Source: an uncultured bacterium (GTDB lineage Bacteria > Bacteroidota > Bacteroidia > Chitinophagales > CAIODY01). From it: a stretch of 23,081 nt of DNA. Positions 1-8,006 of this stretch are shown one piece after another (the first letter of the stretch is position 1; each line of letters starts with the position of its first letter). Both the position numbers and the translations under genes were made by a program. A model generated the notes under the pieces. The model saw only the letters and a list, made by a program, of their open reading frames with translations, searched no databases and was not told the origin of the DNA. The DNA is taken from the NCBI GenBank assembly GCA_903871715.1, contig CAIQHW010000141.1, positions 1 to 23,081 on the forward strand. The letters run 5' to 3'.

Positions 1-224
1 CAAACCCAGCAAGTAATCAGTTAACAATCATCAGTCAACAGTTTTCAATAAAAACAATTGAAGTGCGCAATGTGCTTGGTCAAATGGTTATTCATCAACA
101 AATCAACAACTCAACAAATCATTCCATCACTCTTGATGTTTCGCAGCTTGCACCACAAATCTATTTGCTGAAAGCTACGGATGATAAGGGCATGCAGCAC
201 AGCATAAAGTTTGTGAAAGAATAA
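1..224 (+). CDS. T9SS type A sorting domain, C-terminal end of a secreted protein (5' truncated)
   Basis: The reading frame is open from the window edge (first full codon at base 3) to a TAA at 222-224, so only the last 73 residues are visible. They start NPASNQLTI, continue with IEVRNVLGQMV and LDVSQLAPQIYLLKA, and end in SIKFVKE. This is the usual order of a T9SS type A C-terminal sorting domain (the first motif is normally YPNPASN, then a 'LGQ' strand, then 'L..G.Y.L' and a basic tail). Such domains direct the protein through the outer membrane by the type IX secretion machinery and are then cleaved. The functional part of the protein lies outside the window, so its role is unknown. The tail is rich in Gln, Asn and Ser, encoded by short CAA/AAC/TCA-rich repeats. 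Confidence 0.85.
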   Translation, partial: NPASNQLTIISQQFSIKTIEVRNVLGQMVIHQQINNSTNHSITLDVSQLAPQIYLLKATDDKGMQHSIKFVKE

Positions 225-322
225 AGCATAATAGCTATTTAACATTTTCTTCACCAGCATTTACAATTGATTTGAAAAAATAAATCAGTTCATAAATTAT
301 TCCTCCACTAATTTAGCGGCTG

Positions 323-1621
323 ATGAAAAGCCGTACAATTCGCTTGGTAGTGATGTTTGGTACAGCAGCTTTGATAGGGCTGTTGGCTATTCAAATTTAT
401 TGGGTAAAAAATGCACTCGATTTAAAAGAACGTGAGTTTAACAACAATGTGCAAATGGCTTTGATGAAAGTGGTAAACCAAGTGATGACCTTTGGCGGCG
501 ATACTACCCAAATTGTAGAACCCATCAAACAGTTGCCCGACAATATGTATGTGGTAACTATCAACGAAAAAATATACCCCAACATTTTAGAAGCCCTGCT
601 CAAACGCCAATTTGAAATGCACCATTTAGATATGGATTTTGAATATGGCATTTACGATTGCAATACCAACAATGTAATTTATGGCAACTATGTAAACTTT
701 GATGAACTGAAAGCTGCCTTTCAACAAACCATCACCCCCAAGAAAGCTATGAGCACGGTTTTTCCACGATTAAATAAAGACGAGTATTATTTTTTAGTGC
801 GCTTTCCTACTAAAAAAACTTTCTTGTATCAGCAAATGGGCATTTGGGTTTTTAGTACAATCGTGTTGGTGTTGGTGGTTGCCTTTTTTAGCTACGCCAT
901 TTTTGTGATTTTAAAACAACGAAGGTTGAGCGAAATACAAACCGATTTCATTAACAACATGACGCATGAATTTAAAACACCGCTTTCTACCATTTCTATT
1001 TCAACCGATGTGTTGTTGCAACCCAACATTGTGAACAATCCTGAAAGATTGATGAGCTACGCCACCATCATTCAAGACGAAGCCAACCGATTAAAAAATC
1101 AGGTGGAAAGGGTGTTGCAAATGGCAAAATTGAACAAGGAAAAAATAAAAATAAACACCGAGCCTTATGATATTGATTTGTTGATAAAAGACGCTGTTGA
1201 AAAATTAAAACTGATGATTTACAACAAAGGCGGCAAAATAAATTTGCACCTCGATGCTGCTGAAAGCATTGTGCAGCTTTATAAATTGCACATGCAAAAC
1301 ATCATTTACAATTTGTTAGATAATGCGATAAAATATTGTGATGATGAACCCGTTATTACCATCAGCACACAAAATGTAAAACGAGGCATCGAAATTGCAG
1401 TAAGCGATAATGGCATTGGAATTCCTGTGGAATCGCAGCCTTTTATTTTCGATAAATTTTATCGAGTGCCCACAGGCAATGTGCACGATGTAAAAGGATT
1501 TGGATTGGGATTAAACTATGTGAAAATAATGACCGAAGCCCACAAAGGCACAGTGCGATTGAAAAGCGAAGCAGGCAAAGGCACTACATTTTTTATTACA
1601 CTGCCCATTGAAAAAGAATAA
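323..1621 (+). CDS. Sensor histidine kinase (RprX-like)
   Basis: Membrane sensor kinase of 432 residues that autophosphorylates on a histidine and passes the phosphate to the regulator encoded just downstream. Visible order: membrane helix at about 7-27, an extracytoplasmic sensor region of about 140 residues without a domain I recognise, second helix at about 173-197, a HisKA dimerisation domain with the H-box TDFINNMTHEFKTPL (phospho-acceptor His215), and an HATPase_c domain with N-box NIIYNLLDNAIKY (327-338), G1 box DNGIGI (362-367), F box FDKFYR (376-381) and G2 box GFGLGL (392-397). All catalytic boxes are intact. The stop lies 30 bp before the regulator gene, so the two form an operon. 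The domain layout and partner resemble Bacteroides RprX/RprY; that orthology is inferred. The signal sensed is unknown. Confidence 0.93.
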   Translation: MKSRTIRLVVMFGTAALIGLLAIQIYWVKNALDLKEREFNNNVQMALMKVVNQVMTFGGDTTQIVEPIKQLPDNMYVVTINEKIYPNILEALLKRQFEMHHLDMDFEYGIYDCNTNNVIYGNYVNFDELKAAFQQTITPKKAMSTVFPRLNKDEYYFLVRFPTKKTFLYQQMGIWVFSTIVLVLVVAFFSYAIFVILKQRRLSEIQTDFINNMTHEFKTPLSTISISTDVLLQPNIVNNPERLMSYATIIQDEANRLKNQVERVLQMAKLNKEKIKINTEPYDIDLLIKDAVEKLKLMIYNKGGKINLHLDAAESIVQLYKLHMQNIIYNLLDNAIKYCDDEPVITISTQNVKRGIEIAVSDNGIGIPVESQPFIFDKFYRVPTGNVHDVKGFGLGLNYVKIMTEAHKGTVRLKSEAGKGTTFFITLPIEKE

Positions 1622-1651
1622 ATTAATTACTAAAAATAAATTTAAGCAAGC

Positions 1652-2347
1652 ATGAAAAACAAAATTCTTTTAGCAGAAGACGACCAAAATTTAGGCTTTG
1701 TCATCAAAGATTTATTACAAGGCGAAGGCTTTAAAGTGGAGTGGGCAAAAGATGGCAATGCTGCCTTGAAAGCCTTTGTTAATGGCACTTTTGATTTGTG
1801 TATATTAGATGTAATGATGCCTCGAAAAGATGGTTTTACTCTAGCCGAAGACATCCGCAAAAGTGATAAAAAAACGCCCATCATTTTTTTAACAGCAAAA
1901 AATATGAAGGAAGATGTGATTAAAGGTTTTAAAAGTGGCGGCGATGATTTTATTACCAAACCATTCAACACCGAAGAATTCAAACTTCGTGTGCAAGCTA
2001 TGTTGAAGCGTACCAAGCCCGAAGAAGTGTTTGAAGAATTGAAAAACAATTACACCATTGGCAAATATAAATTCGACCATAAAAATCTCACACTAAAATT
2101 CATGAACGAAACGCCTATGAATTTAACAGCAAAAGAAGCTGATATTTTGCAAATCTTTTGCCATCATGTTGATGAAGTAGTAACCCGAGAAGATATTTTA
2201 AAACGCGTTTGGGGCGATGATGATTATTTTATTGGCAGAAGTATGGATGTATTTATCAGCCGCTTGCGCAAATATTTAAGAGAAGATGAACGCCTGCAAA
2301 TAGTGAATATACATGGCGTTGGCTTTAAAATGGCGTTGGAAAAATAG
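1652..2347 (+). CDS. OmpR/PhoB-family response regulator (RprY-like)
   Basis: Cytoplasmic DNA-binding regulator of 231 residues. Receiver domain 1-120: acidic pocket ED(D) at 9-11, phospho-acceptor Asp53 in CILDVMMPRKDGF, Thr81 in FLTAK and Lys103 in ITKPF. The C-terminal winged-helix domain (about 130-230) carries the typical LTAKEADIL start and the RSMDVFISRLRKYL recognition region, ending in VNIHGVGFKM. Every residue needed for phosphorylation is present. It lies directly after the kinase gene and is presumably its target. The receiver resembles Bacteroides and Porphyromonas RprY from memory (LCILDVMMPKKDGFTL, FLTAK, KEDI); the regulon cannot be read from the window. Confidence 0.93.
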   Translation: MKNKILLAEDDQNLGFVIKDLLQGEGFKVEWAKDGNAALKAFVNGTFDLCILDVMMPRKDGFTLAEDIRKSDKKTPIIFLTAKNMKEDVIKGFKSGGDDFITKPFNTEEFKLRVQAMLKRTKPEEVFEELKNNYTIGKYKFDHKNLTLKFMNETPMNLTAKEADILQIFCHHVDEVVTREDILKRVWGDDDYFIGRSMDVFISRLRKYLREDERLQIVNIHGVGFKMALEK

Positions 2348-2436
2348 TTAATTACGGTTTTTAGTGAGGCAAGAGTTCAATTTCTTTTAATCATTTTTTA
2401 ATCTGGTTTTTCTATTTTTAAAAAATAAAATCCGTT

Positions 2437-2443
2437 TATCTTG
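2437..2443 (+). promoter_or_regulatory. Promoter-like box directly before the PorV/PorQ-family gene
   Basis: TATCTTG, one base short of TAnnTTTG, ends 8 bases before the ATG. If it is used, the transcript has almost no leader. Confidence 0.45.
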
Positions 2444-2451
2444 CAGCCGCA

Positions 2452-3456
2452 ATGCACAAAAAATTTATTTGCACACTTTTAATTTGCGGATTTTTTCTTC
2501 AAAAAACATCAGCGCAAATTTTCCCAAAATATGGCGATAGTAGAACTGGCACCACAGGTTTTCAGTTTTTAAAAATCGCTCCCGATGCCCGTTCGGTGGG
2601 TATGGGCGAAGCTTTTACAGCTGTTGCTAATGATTTAAGTGCTGTGTATTGGAATCCAGCAGGCATCACAAAATTAGATAGCTCAAATATTCATGTTCAA
2701 GCTGGGCAAACGGTTTATTACAGCAATTTAAAAATGCAGCACGTTGTGATTGCAAAAAAAATTCGTCCATCAGTTTTTATGGCTGCGCAATTGCAATATT
2801 TAAGCACGGGCTACATGAATGTAAACACTGAGTTTGCGCCGACTGGCAATGGTCAACAATTTACATTTACTGATTTTGCGGCAGGATTAACACTGGCAAA
2901 AACACTAACCGATAATTTTAGTTTTGGTGTTACAGCAAAATTTATTCGCGAAGAAATTGCCACCGTTTATACTAACGATGCGGTGATTGATTTTGGATTT
3001 CAATATGATATCGGAAAAGGAAATACACGATTTGCGGTGGGCATCAGCAATTTTGGTTCACCCGTTCATCCTTCAGGAAGCATTGGTCAGACTATGTTTG
3101 GTGGCGATATCACTTACAATAATTTTGAAAAAATAAATGTGCCTGCTATTTTTCGATTAGGCGTTGCAACTGATGTGGTGAAACAAAAATATCAAATGCT
3201 CACATTGGCTATGCAATTAAATCATCCAACTGATAATAATGAATCGCTGAATTTCGGAGCTGAATATATTTGGCATCAATTGTTTTATGGCAGAACGGGC
3301 TATCAAATTGGTACCGATGAAAATTATATGCCCAGCTTTGGTTTTGGCATTTTAGTAAAACGAAAATTTGGTGGAATCCGCATGGATTATGGCTTTCAAT
3401 CGAAAAAAATATTAGGCACGGTACATCGCATCACACTCACTGCCGATTTATTTTAA
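2452..3456 (+). CDS. PorV/PorQ-family outer-membrane beta-barrel protein
   Basis: Protein of 334 residues with a cleavable signal peptide (MHKKFICTLLICGFFLQKTSAQ, cut near residue 22), then repeated amphipathic beta strands. The N-terminal block TTGFQFLKIAPDARSVGMGEA, followed by AVYWNPAGI, is the hallmark of the PorV/PorQ family (UPF0164-like, related to FadL barrels). In this family PorV shuttles T9SS cargo to the attachment complex; many Bacteroidota have several paralogues of unknown role, so this need not be the true PorV. The window also holds two T9SS cargo proteins, but neither is in the same operon. Only 9 bp separate a promoter-like box from the start codon, suggesting a very short leader. 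Confidence 0.85.
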   Translation: MHKKFICTLLICGFFLQKTSAQIFPKYGDSRTGTTGFQFLKIAPDARSVGMGEAFTAVANDLSAVYWNPAGITKLDSSNIHVQAGQTVYYSNLKMQHVVIAKKIRPSVFMAAQLQYLSTGYMNVNTEFAPTGNGQQFTFTDFAAGLTLAKTLTDNFSFGVTAKFIREEIATVYTNDAVIDFGFQYDIGKGNTRFAVGISNFGSPVHPSGSIGQTMFGGDITYNNFEKINVPAIFRLGVATDVVKQKYQMLTLAMQLNHPTDNNESLNFGAEYIWHQLFYGRTGYQIGTDENYMPSFGFGILVKRKFGGIRMDYGFQSKKILGTVHRITLTADLF

Positions 3457-3501
3457 AGCTAAAAAATCAAAATAATCTTTTCTAATTCAGTTTTCAATTC
3501 G

Positions 3502-3509
3502 TACATTTG
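3502..3509 (+). promoter_or_regulatory. Predicted -7 box for the atp operon
   Basis: TACATTTG is a perfect match to the Bacteroidota -7 consensus TAnnTTTG, 25 bp before the GTG of atpB, and is followed by GCGGC, common after such boxes. No clear -33 element at the normal spacing. Confidence 0.65.
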
Positions 3510-3534
3510 CGGCTCAAAAAAAAGAGCTTTTGCT

Positions 3535-4647
3535 GTGCAAAAACATTTCAAACATTTTTTCTTCATCATTTCGTTTTTATTTTCTGCTAATTTTTTGTTT
3601 GCACAAGAAATAGCACAAACGGTTATAGACAGCACCAAAACTGGTAATGAGGCAAAACCAACCGAAGAAAAAACATTTAAACCCGGCGATGTAATATTAA
3701 ATCACATTGGTGATAGCCACGAATGGCATTTCTTTTCGCTCGGCGATTTTCATGCTTCGCTTCCGTTGCCTTGTATTTTAAAAGGACCAAATGGATTCGA
3801 GTTTTTTATGAGTAGCAAATTTAATCACGAAGGCATTGATAATTCTTATGCCGATGGCGAAGGAAAAATAATAGATGGAAAAATGTTGCCCAATGGTTAT
3901 TTGATGAACGAACATGGAAAAATCAGCCGCCCGGATGGCGCATCATTCCTCGATTTTTCCATTACTAAAAATGTAGCTTGCATGATGTTAAGTGTGTTGT
4001 TGTTGATTTTAATTTTTACGCAAATTGCTAAAAAATATTCGACCAATAAAAATCAAGCACCAACAGGTTTTCAAAATGCTTTAGAGCCTTTTGTACTCTT
4101 TGTTCGCGATGATATTGCCAAAGCCGCATTAGGACACAAAGCTGCCAAATACACTCCTTTTTTATTAAGCGTTTTCTTTTTTATTTGGATAAATAATTTG
4201 TTGGGCTTAATTCCTGGTTCAGCCAATGTGATGGGAAACACAGCAGTAACGGTTACTTTGGCATTGTTCACTTTTGTGATTGTAAATTTAAGTGGTAATA
4301 AAAATTATTGGCATCATATTTTTGCCATGCCAGGTGTGCCCATTGCGCTGTTGCCCATTTTAACTTTTGTAGAATTGTTGGGCGTTTTCACCAAACCATT
4401 TGCCTTGTTGATTCGATTGTTTGCCAACATTGCAGCAGGTCACATCATTATTTTAAGTATCGTTAGTTTGATTTTTATTTTCGGACAAATGAGCCCAGCA
4501 GCAGGTTTTGGCTCCAGTATTTTAAGTGTGGGTTTTGGATTATTTATGGATTGTATGGAGTTGTTAGTAGCCTTATTACAAGCTTATGTGTTCACGTTGC
4601 TAACCAGTGTTTTCATTGGTCAAGCAATTGAAGAACCACATCATTAA
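3535..4647 (+). CDS. atpB: ATP synthase F0 subunit a
   Basis: Subunit a forms the proton half-channels against the c-ring in the inner membrane. The protein has 370 residues, longer than the about 270 of E. coli, because of an N-terminal signal peptide (cut after FLFAQ, residue 24) and an about 120-residue extracytoplasmic extension, as is usual for Bacteroidota AtpB. The membrane part starts near 145. The essential arginine is in LLIRLFANIAAGH (Arg294). Helices near 205-225, 236-252, 270-285, 290-315 and 335-362 fit the family. The start is GTG; no in-frame ATG gives a signal peptide, and a perfect -7 promoter box at 3502-3509 excludes a longer start. First gene of atpBEFH. Confidence 0.95.
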   Translation: MQKHFKHFFFIISFLFSANFLFAQEIAQTVIDSTKTGNEAKPTEEKTFKPGDVILNHIGDSHEWHFFSLGDFHASLPLPCILKGPNGFEFFMSSKFNHEGIDNSYADGEGKIIDGKMLPNGYLMNEHGKISRPDGASFLDFSITKNVACMMLSVLLLILIFTQIAKKYSTNKNQAPTGFQNALEPFVLFVRDDIAKAALGHKAAKYTPFLLSVFFFIWINNLLGLIPGSANVMGNTAVTVTLALFTFVIVNLSGNKNYWHHIFAMPGVPIALLPILTFVELLGVFTKPFALLIRLFANIAAGHIIILSIVSLIFIFGQMSPAAGFGSSILSVGFGLFMDCMELLVALLQAYVFTLLTSVFIGQAIEEPHH

Positions 4648-4691
4648 TCACGGATTTTTTTTCATTAACATAAAACAAAAAACAAATCAAA

Positions 4692-4946
4692 ATGGAATTA
4701 TCAGTTTTATTAGACGCATCAGGATTAGCAATGGGTTATTTGGGAGCAGGCATTGGCGCTGGATTAGCAGCTATCGGAGCCGGTATCGGTATCGGTAGAA
4801 TTGGCGGTTCGGCTGTTGAATCAATCGCTCGTCAACCAGAAGCTTTGGGCGACATTCGTGCAAACATGATTCTTGCTGCGGCGTTAATTGAGGGTGTTGC
4901 CCTTTTCGCTGTGGTAGCTTGTTTGTTGGTTATTTTCAAATCATAA
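4692..4946 (+). CDS. atpE: ATP synthase F0 subunit c
   Basis: 84-residue hairpin of two membrane helices that forms the rotating c-ring. Helix 1 is glycine-rich (GAGIGAGLAAIGAGIGIG), the polar loop is ARQPE (46-50) and helix 2 carries the ion-binding Glu67 in ALIEGVALFA. The residues that bind sodium in Na+-type c subunits (Gln near position 32 and Ser/Thr after the Glu) are replaced here by Ile34 and Gly68, so proton coupling is expected (inferred from known Na+-type rings). It follows atpB by 44 bp, and a perfect terminator-like hairpin follows 19 bp after its stop. Confidence 0.97.
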   Translation: MELSVLLDASGLAMGYLGAGIGAGLAAIGAGIGIGRIGGSAVESIARQPEALGDIRANMILAAALIEGVALFAVVACLLVIFKS

Positions 4947-4965
4947 TCAATCAAGCAAAAACATG

Positions 4966-5002
4966 AAAAGATGCTGCAACGGTTGGTTGCAGCATCTTTT
5001 TT
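4966..5002 (+). terminator. Perfect intrinsic-terminator-like hairpin between atpE and atpF
   Basis: Left arm 4966-4980, five-base loop GGTTG, right arm 4986-5000, all 15 pairs matched, followed by a T-run. It sits 19 bp after the atpE stop and 34 bp before atpF, inside the operon. It may cut transcription down or shield the upstream mRNA end. Confidence 0.8.
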
Positions 5003-5036
5003 AACAATTAAATTTTCAAAAATCAAACGATAAAAA

Positions 5037-5531
5037 ATGGAATTACTTAAACCAGAGTTGGGCTTAATGTTTTGGACAACAGTTTTGTTTCTGTTGTTGT
5101 TATTTATTTTGAAAAAATTTGCCTGGAAGCCCATTTTAGACATGTTGAAAGAACGCGAAGAAGGCATTGCTACTGCATTACAAAGTGCTGAAAAAGCGAA
5201 AGCCGAAATGGCTTTGTTAACAGCAGATAATCAACGCATCTTAAACGAAGCAAAAGAAGAGAAAGCAAAAATTTTGAAAGAAGCCCGAGATACTTACGAT
5301 AAAATTGTAGGCGAAGCTTCTGAAAAAGCAAAAGCCGAAGCAGCAAAAATTTTAGCCGAGGCCAAACGCGATATTGAAAATCAAAAGAACGCTGTGATGG
5401 TAGAAATCAAAAATCAAATTGGCACATTAGCAACTGATGTGGCTGAAAAAATGATTCGCAAAGAATTGAAAAAAGACGGCGAACAAATGAATTATGTAAA
5501 CCAATTGGTGGGTGAAATAAAATTGAATTAA
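5037..5531 (+). CDS. atpF: ATP synthase F0 subunit b
   Basis: 164-residue peripheral stalk protein. One N-terminal membrane helix (about residues 8-26, LGLMFWTTVLFLLLLFILKK) with the family's conserved WKPIL after it, then a long charged, alanine-rich coiled coil (about 35-145, KAKAEMALL, EAKEEKAKIL, AEAAKILAEAK), which links F0 to the F1 head through subunit delta. Length is normal for the family. It lies 90 bp after atpE, with the hairpin in between, and 3 bp before atpH. Confidence 0.95.
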   Translation: MELLKPELGLMFWTTVLFLLLLFILKKFAWKPILDMLKEREEGIATALQSAEKAKAEMALLTADNQRILNEAKEEKAKILKEARDTYDKIVGEASEKAKAEAAKILAEAKRDIENQKNAVMVEIKNQIGTLATDVAEKMIRKELKKDGEQMNYVNQLVGEIKLN

Positions 5532-5534
5532 GAA

Positions 5535-6092
5535 ATGGCAAACCTAAAATTAGCTGGGCGATATGCAAAATCATTGATTGATTTGGCCATCGAAAAAAAA
5601 CAATTAGAGGTTGTTTTTGCTGATGCACAATATTTTAATGCTGTGGCTACAGACCGCGATTTTGTTGTGTTTATGCGCAGCCCGATTATTGCTTCGGAAA
5701 AAAAAATAAGTGTGTTTGAAGCCATTTTTAAAAACAAAGTGTGCGATTTAACCCAATCATTTTTTCGACTGATTATTGTAAAAGGCAGAGAAAGTTTTTT
5801 GAACGATATCATGGGCGAAGTGATTCATCAATACAATCGCTTAAAAGGAATTACTACTGTAAAACTAACAAGTGCTGTAAGCCTTGATAATACTACGATT
5901 CAGCAAATCAAAAAAAATATCGAGCAAACTACTTCATTAAAAAATATCGAACTAACCACCGCTATAAAGGAAAGTTTGATTGGCGGATTTGTGTTGGAGT
6001 ATGAAGATAAACTGTTCGACTCTTCCATTGCGCACGATTTAAAAGAAGTGAAAAAACAATTTTTAAACAACGAGTACGTTAAAAAATATTAA
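5535..6092 (+). CDS. atpH: ATP synthase F1 subunit delta
   Basis: 185-residue stator subunit joining the b stalk to the alpha3beta3 head. The N-terminal AGRYAKSLIDLAIE and the C-terminal ESLIGGFVLEYEDKLFDSSI (family signature, usually GG[FV].[LI]...D...D.S) identify it. Its start lies 3 bp after the atpF stop, so the two are probably translationally coupled. It is the last gene of this operon: a strong intrinsic terminator begins six bases after the stop, and no atpA or atpG follows, although these commonly come next in other bacteria. Confidence 0.93.
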   Translation: MANLKLAGRYAKSLIDLAIEKKQLEVVFADAQYFNAVATDRDFVVFMRSPIIASEKKISVFEAIFKNKVCDLTQSFFRLIIVKGRESFLNDIMGEVIHQYNRLKGITTVKLTSAVSLDNTTIQQIKKNIEQTTSLKNIELTTAIKESLIGGFVLEYEDKLFDSSIAHDLKEVKKQFLNNEYVKKY

Positions 6093-6097
6093 CCCTG

Positions 6098-6124
6098 AAA
6101 GCCGCTTTAAGAGCGGCTTTTTTC
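6098..6124 (+). terminator. Intrinsic terminator after atpH
   Basis: Arms AAAGCCGCT and AGCGGCTTT (9 bp, 4-bp GC core) around a 5-base loop TTAAG, then a T-run; it starts six bases after the atpH stop. Confidence 0.9.
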
Positions 6125-6253
6125 TTGCCACAAAATTTTCTTTTACAAAAAAAATTTACAAAACTTGTTGGCAAAAACTTTTTCGTGGCACAAAAAATTC
6201 CCTATTTTGCGTCTCATTTTTAATCGCTAAAATCTTTTATAAACAATAACATC

Positions 6254-6979
6254 ATGGCAGTAGATTTAACTTGGAAAAAAGGTGTGTTTTATAAAATAGA
6301 ACAGGAAACCCACAACACACGTAGGTTTTACATCGAATATCCAGAAGTAGATAAATTCGATTTTATCCCTGGTCAGTTTGTAACCATGGATTTGCCGATT
6401 CACGAAAAAAAGAATTTGCGCTGGCGTAGTTATTCCATTGCATCCGAACCCAATGGCACCAATAAATTAGAATTGGTAATTGTGTTGGCAGAAAAAGGAG
6501 CTGGCACCACTTATTTGTTCAACGAAATAAAAGAAGGTATGGATGTGCCAATGAGAGGACCGCTAGGCAAATTTACCATTCCTGAAACGATTGAAGATTT
6601 GTGTTTCATCTGCACAGGCACTGGTATTGCACCTTTTCGCAGCATGTTGAAACATATTCATCGCAATAATGTTCCTTACAAAAACCTGTACATGATTTTT
6701 GGAACAAGGGTTGAAACCGACATTTTATATCATCAAGAAATGGAACAGTTGGCAAAAGAAATGCCCAACTTTACTTACATCCCTGTATTGTCAAGGGGGG
6801 GCGAAAATTGGAAAGGCGAAACAGGCTATGTACATGCTGTTTACGAAAAATTATTTGCCGACAAACGACCTACTAAATTTATGTTGTGTGGTTGGACAGC
6901 AATGATTAACGAAGCCAAAGACCGCTTGGCTGCCATGGGCTACGGCAAAGAAAGTGTGCACTACGAATTGTTTGGATAA
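6254..6979 (+). CDS. Ferredoxin--NADP+ reductase-like FAD-dependent oxidoreductase
   Basis: 241-residue flavoprotein of the FNR superfamily. The N-terminal FAD barrel has the RSYS motif (58-61, binds the flavin) and GAGTTYLF/GPLGKF; the C-terminal NAD(P)H domain has CTGTGIAPFRSM (120-131) and a CGW motif (212-214). It contains no 2Fe-2S ferredoxin domain and no globin domain, so it is a stand-alone reductase that probably moves electrons between NAD(P)H and a ferredoxin or flavodoxin. The substrate cannot be read from the sequence. It is a single gene: the atp terminator lies 130 bp upstream and an independent barrel gene lies downstream. A weak promoter-like TATTTTG lies at 6203-6209. Confidence 0.85.
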   Translation: MAVDLTWKKGVFYKIEQETHNTRRFYIEYPEVDKFDFIPGQFVTMDLPIHEKKNLRWRSYSIASEPNGTNKLELVIVLAEKGAGTTYLFNEIKEGMDVPMRGPLGKFTIPETIEDLCFICTGTGIAPFRSMLKHIHRNNVPYKNLYMIFGTRVETDILYHQEMEQLAKEMPNFTYIPVLSRGGENWKGETGYVHAVYEKLFADKRPTKFMLCGWTAMINEAKDRLAAMGYGKESVHYELFG

Positions 6980-7111
6980 ACTCAAACAATTAGCCCGTAA
7001 TCAGTTTTCAGTACACAGTAACAGTAAATCGGTCTGGTTTTATAAACTTGGCCAATCTTTTAATCACTACAATTTCACTTGACATGGTTGCAAAACAAAT
7101 GTGGTAGCACA

Positions 7112-7141
7112 TTTGAATTGCTGCAAACAATTTTATTTTCG
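7112..7141 (+). promoter_or_regulatory. Predicted promoter for the DUF6089-type gene
   Basis: -33 TTTG (7112-7115), 18 bp spacer, then -7 TATTTTCG (one mismatch to TAnnTTTG) at 7134-7141. It lies inside the longest open frame and so supports the later GTG start at 7160. Confidence 0.5.
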
Positions 7142-7159
7142 CAAATTCGTTTAACAAAA

Positions 7160-7981
7160 GTGATTGGTATTTTCAAAAATATTTTTATTGTTTATCTTAC
7201 TTGCATTTCGTTTTCTTGCTTCGCTCAATTTGATGAAGTGGGAATTGAAGACGGCATCGGTACTTACTTTGGCGATTTAAATTTATCCTCCAGCTTTAAA
7301 AGTGTGCAGCCTGCGGTGGGTATTTTTTATCGCAGAAATTGGTCGCCGTATTTCGCTTGGAAAACAAACTTAAATGTTGGCAGAATTTCTTTTGATAGCA
7401 AAATGAGCGACAACTCTTATGTGCAATATCAAAATTTAAATTTTAGAACATCAGCTGCCGAAGCCACGTCAGTAGTGGAGTTCAACTTCTTTAAATACAA
7501 ATCAAACAAAATAAAAGATTGCCGCTGGTCTCCATTTATTTTCTTTGGTTTTGGCATCACCTATTATTCAGTACAAGGATTTTACGACAACACGTGGGTT
7601 GATTTAGCACCATTGGAAACCGAAGGAAAATCCTACAACCCTTTATTGCTCACGGTGCCTATGGGTGGCGGTTTTAAGTTCAATATCCTTAAGTTTATTA
7701 CACTTGAAATCGAGGGCGTTTATCATCACACTTACACTACTTATTTAGATGACATCAGCAGTAATTATCAATCGAGGGTTATTAATGCAAATAACAATTC
7801 AACCAATATTGCCGACCCGTCGAATCCTTCAAACCCATTAAGTACTACTGCGCAAAAGCAACGTGGACAAGGTTTTAAAGACAAATTTATGTTTACATTC
7901 GTATCTTTGAGCTATACTTTTCACACACCACATTGCCCCAATCCTGATGTGAATGATGGTTTTGAAATTTTCGATAAATAG
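7160..7981 (+). CDS. DUF6089-type (PorG-like) outer-membrane protein
   Basis: I place the start at GTG 7160, giving 273 residues with a clean signal peptide (MIGIFKNIFIVYLTCISFSCFAQ). The frame stays open upstream to a TTG at 7079, but a promoter-like element lies inside that extension. The mature part begins EVGIEDGIGTYFGDLNLSSSF, the motif seen in DUF6089 proteins, followed by alternating strands of a barrel (FYRRNWSPYFAWKTNL, FIFFGFGITYYSVQG, LLLTVPMGGGFKF). PorG of the T9SS belongs to this group; assignment to PorG itself is not safe. A low-complexity Asn/Ser/Pro stretch (about 238-250) is probably a surface loop. It is transcribed alone and convergent to the next gene. Confidence 0.75.
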   Translation: MIGIFKNIFIVYLTCISFSCFAQFDEVGIEDGIGTYFGDLNLSSSFKSVQPAVGIFYRRNWSPYFAWKTNLNVGRISFDSKMSDNSYVQYQNLNFRTSAAEATSVVEFNFFKYKSNKIKDCRWSPFIFFGFGITYYSVQGFYDNTWVDLAPLETEGKSYNPLLLTVPMGGGFKFNILKFITLEIEGVYHHTYTTYLDDISSNYQSRVINANNNSTNIADPSNPSNPLSTTAQKQRGQGFKDKFMFTFVSLSYTFHTPHCPNPDVNDGFEIFDK

Positions 7982-8006
7982 TTGAACGGCTTTGGAGGCA
8001 AGGCTT

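Noticed and set aside
15..140. CAGTTTTCA / TCAACAA-type short repeats in the T9SS tail, with similar words near 7009-7030
   Set aside because: Low-complexity Gln/Asn/Ser codons; too short and too imprecise to call a mobile repeat.
1642..2049. Long minus-strand frame over the response regulator gene
   Set aside because: Shadow of a well-supported gene; the peptide is Ser/Lys-rich without domain features.
4692..4946. Sodium-driven ATP synthase
   Set aside because: Gln and Ser/Thr sodium ligands of known Na+ rings are replaced by Ile34 and Gly68 next to Glu67.
7079..7159. Extended N-terminus of the DUF6089-type gene from TTG 7079
   Set aside because: A promoter-like element lies inside the extension and the signal peptide begins at GTG 7160.
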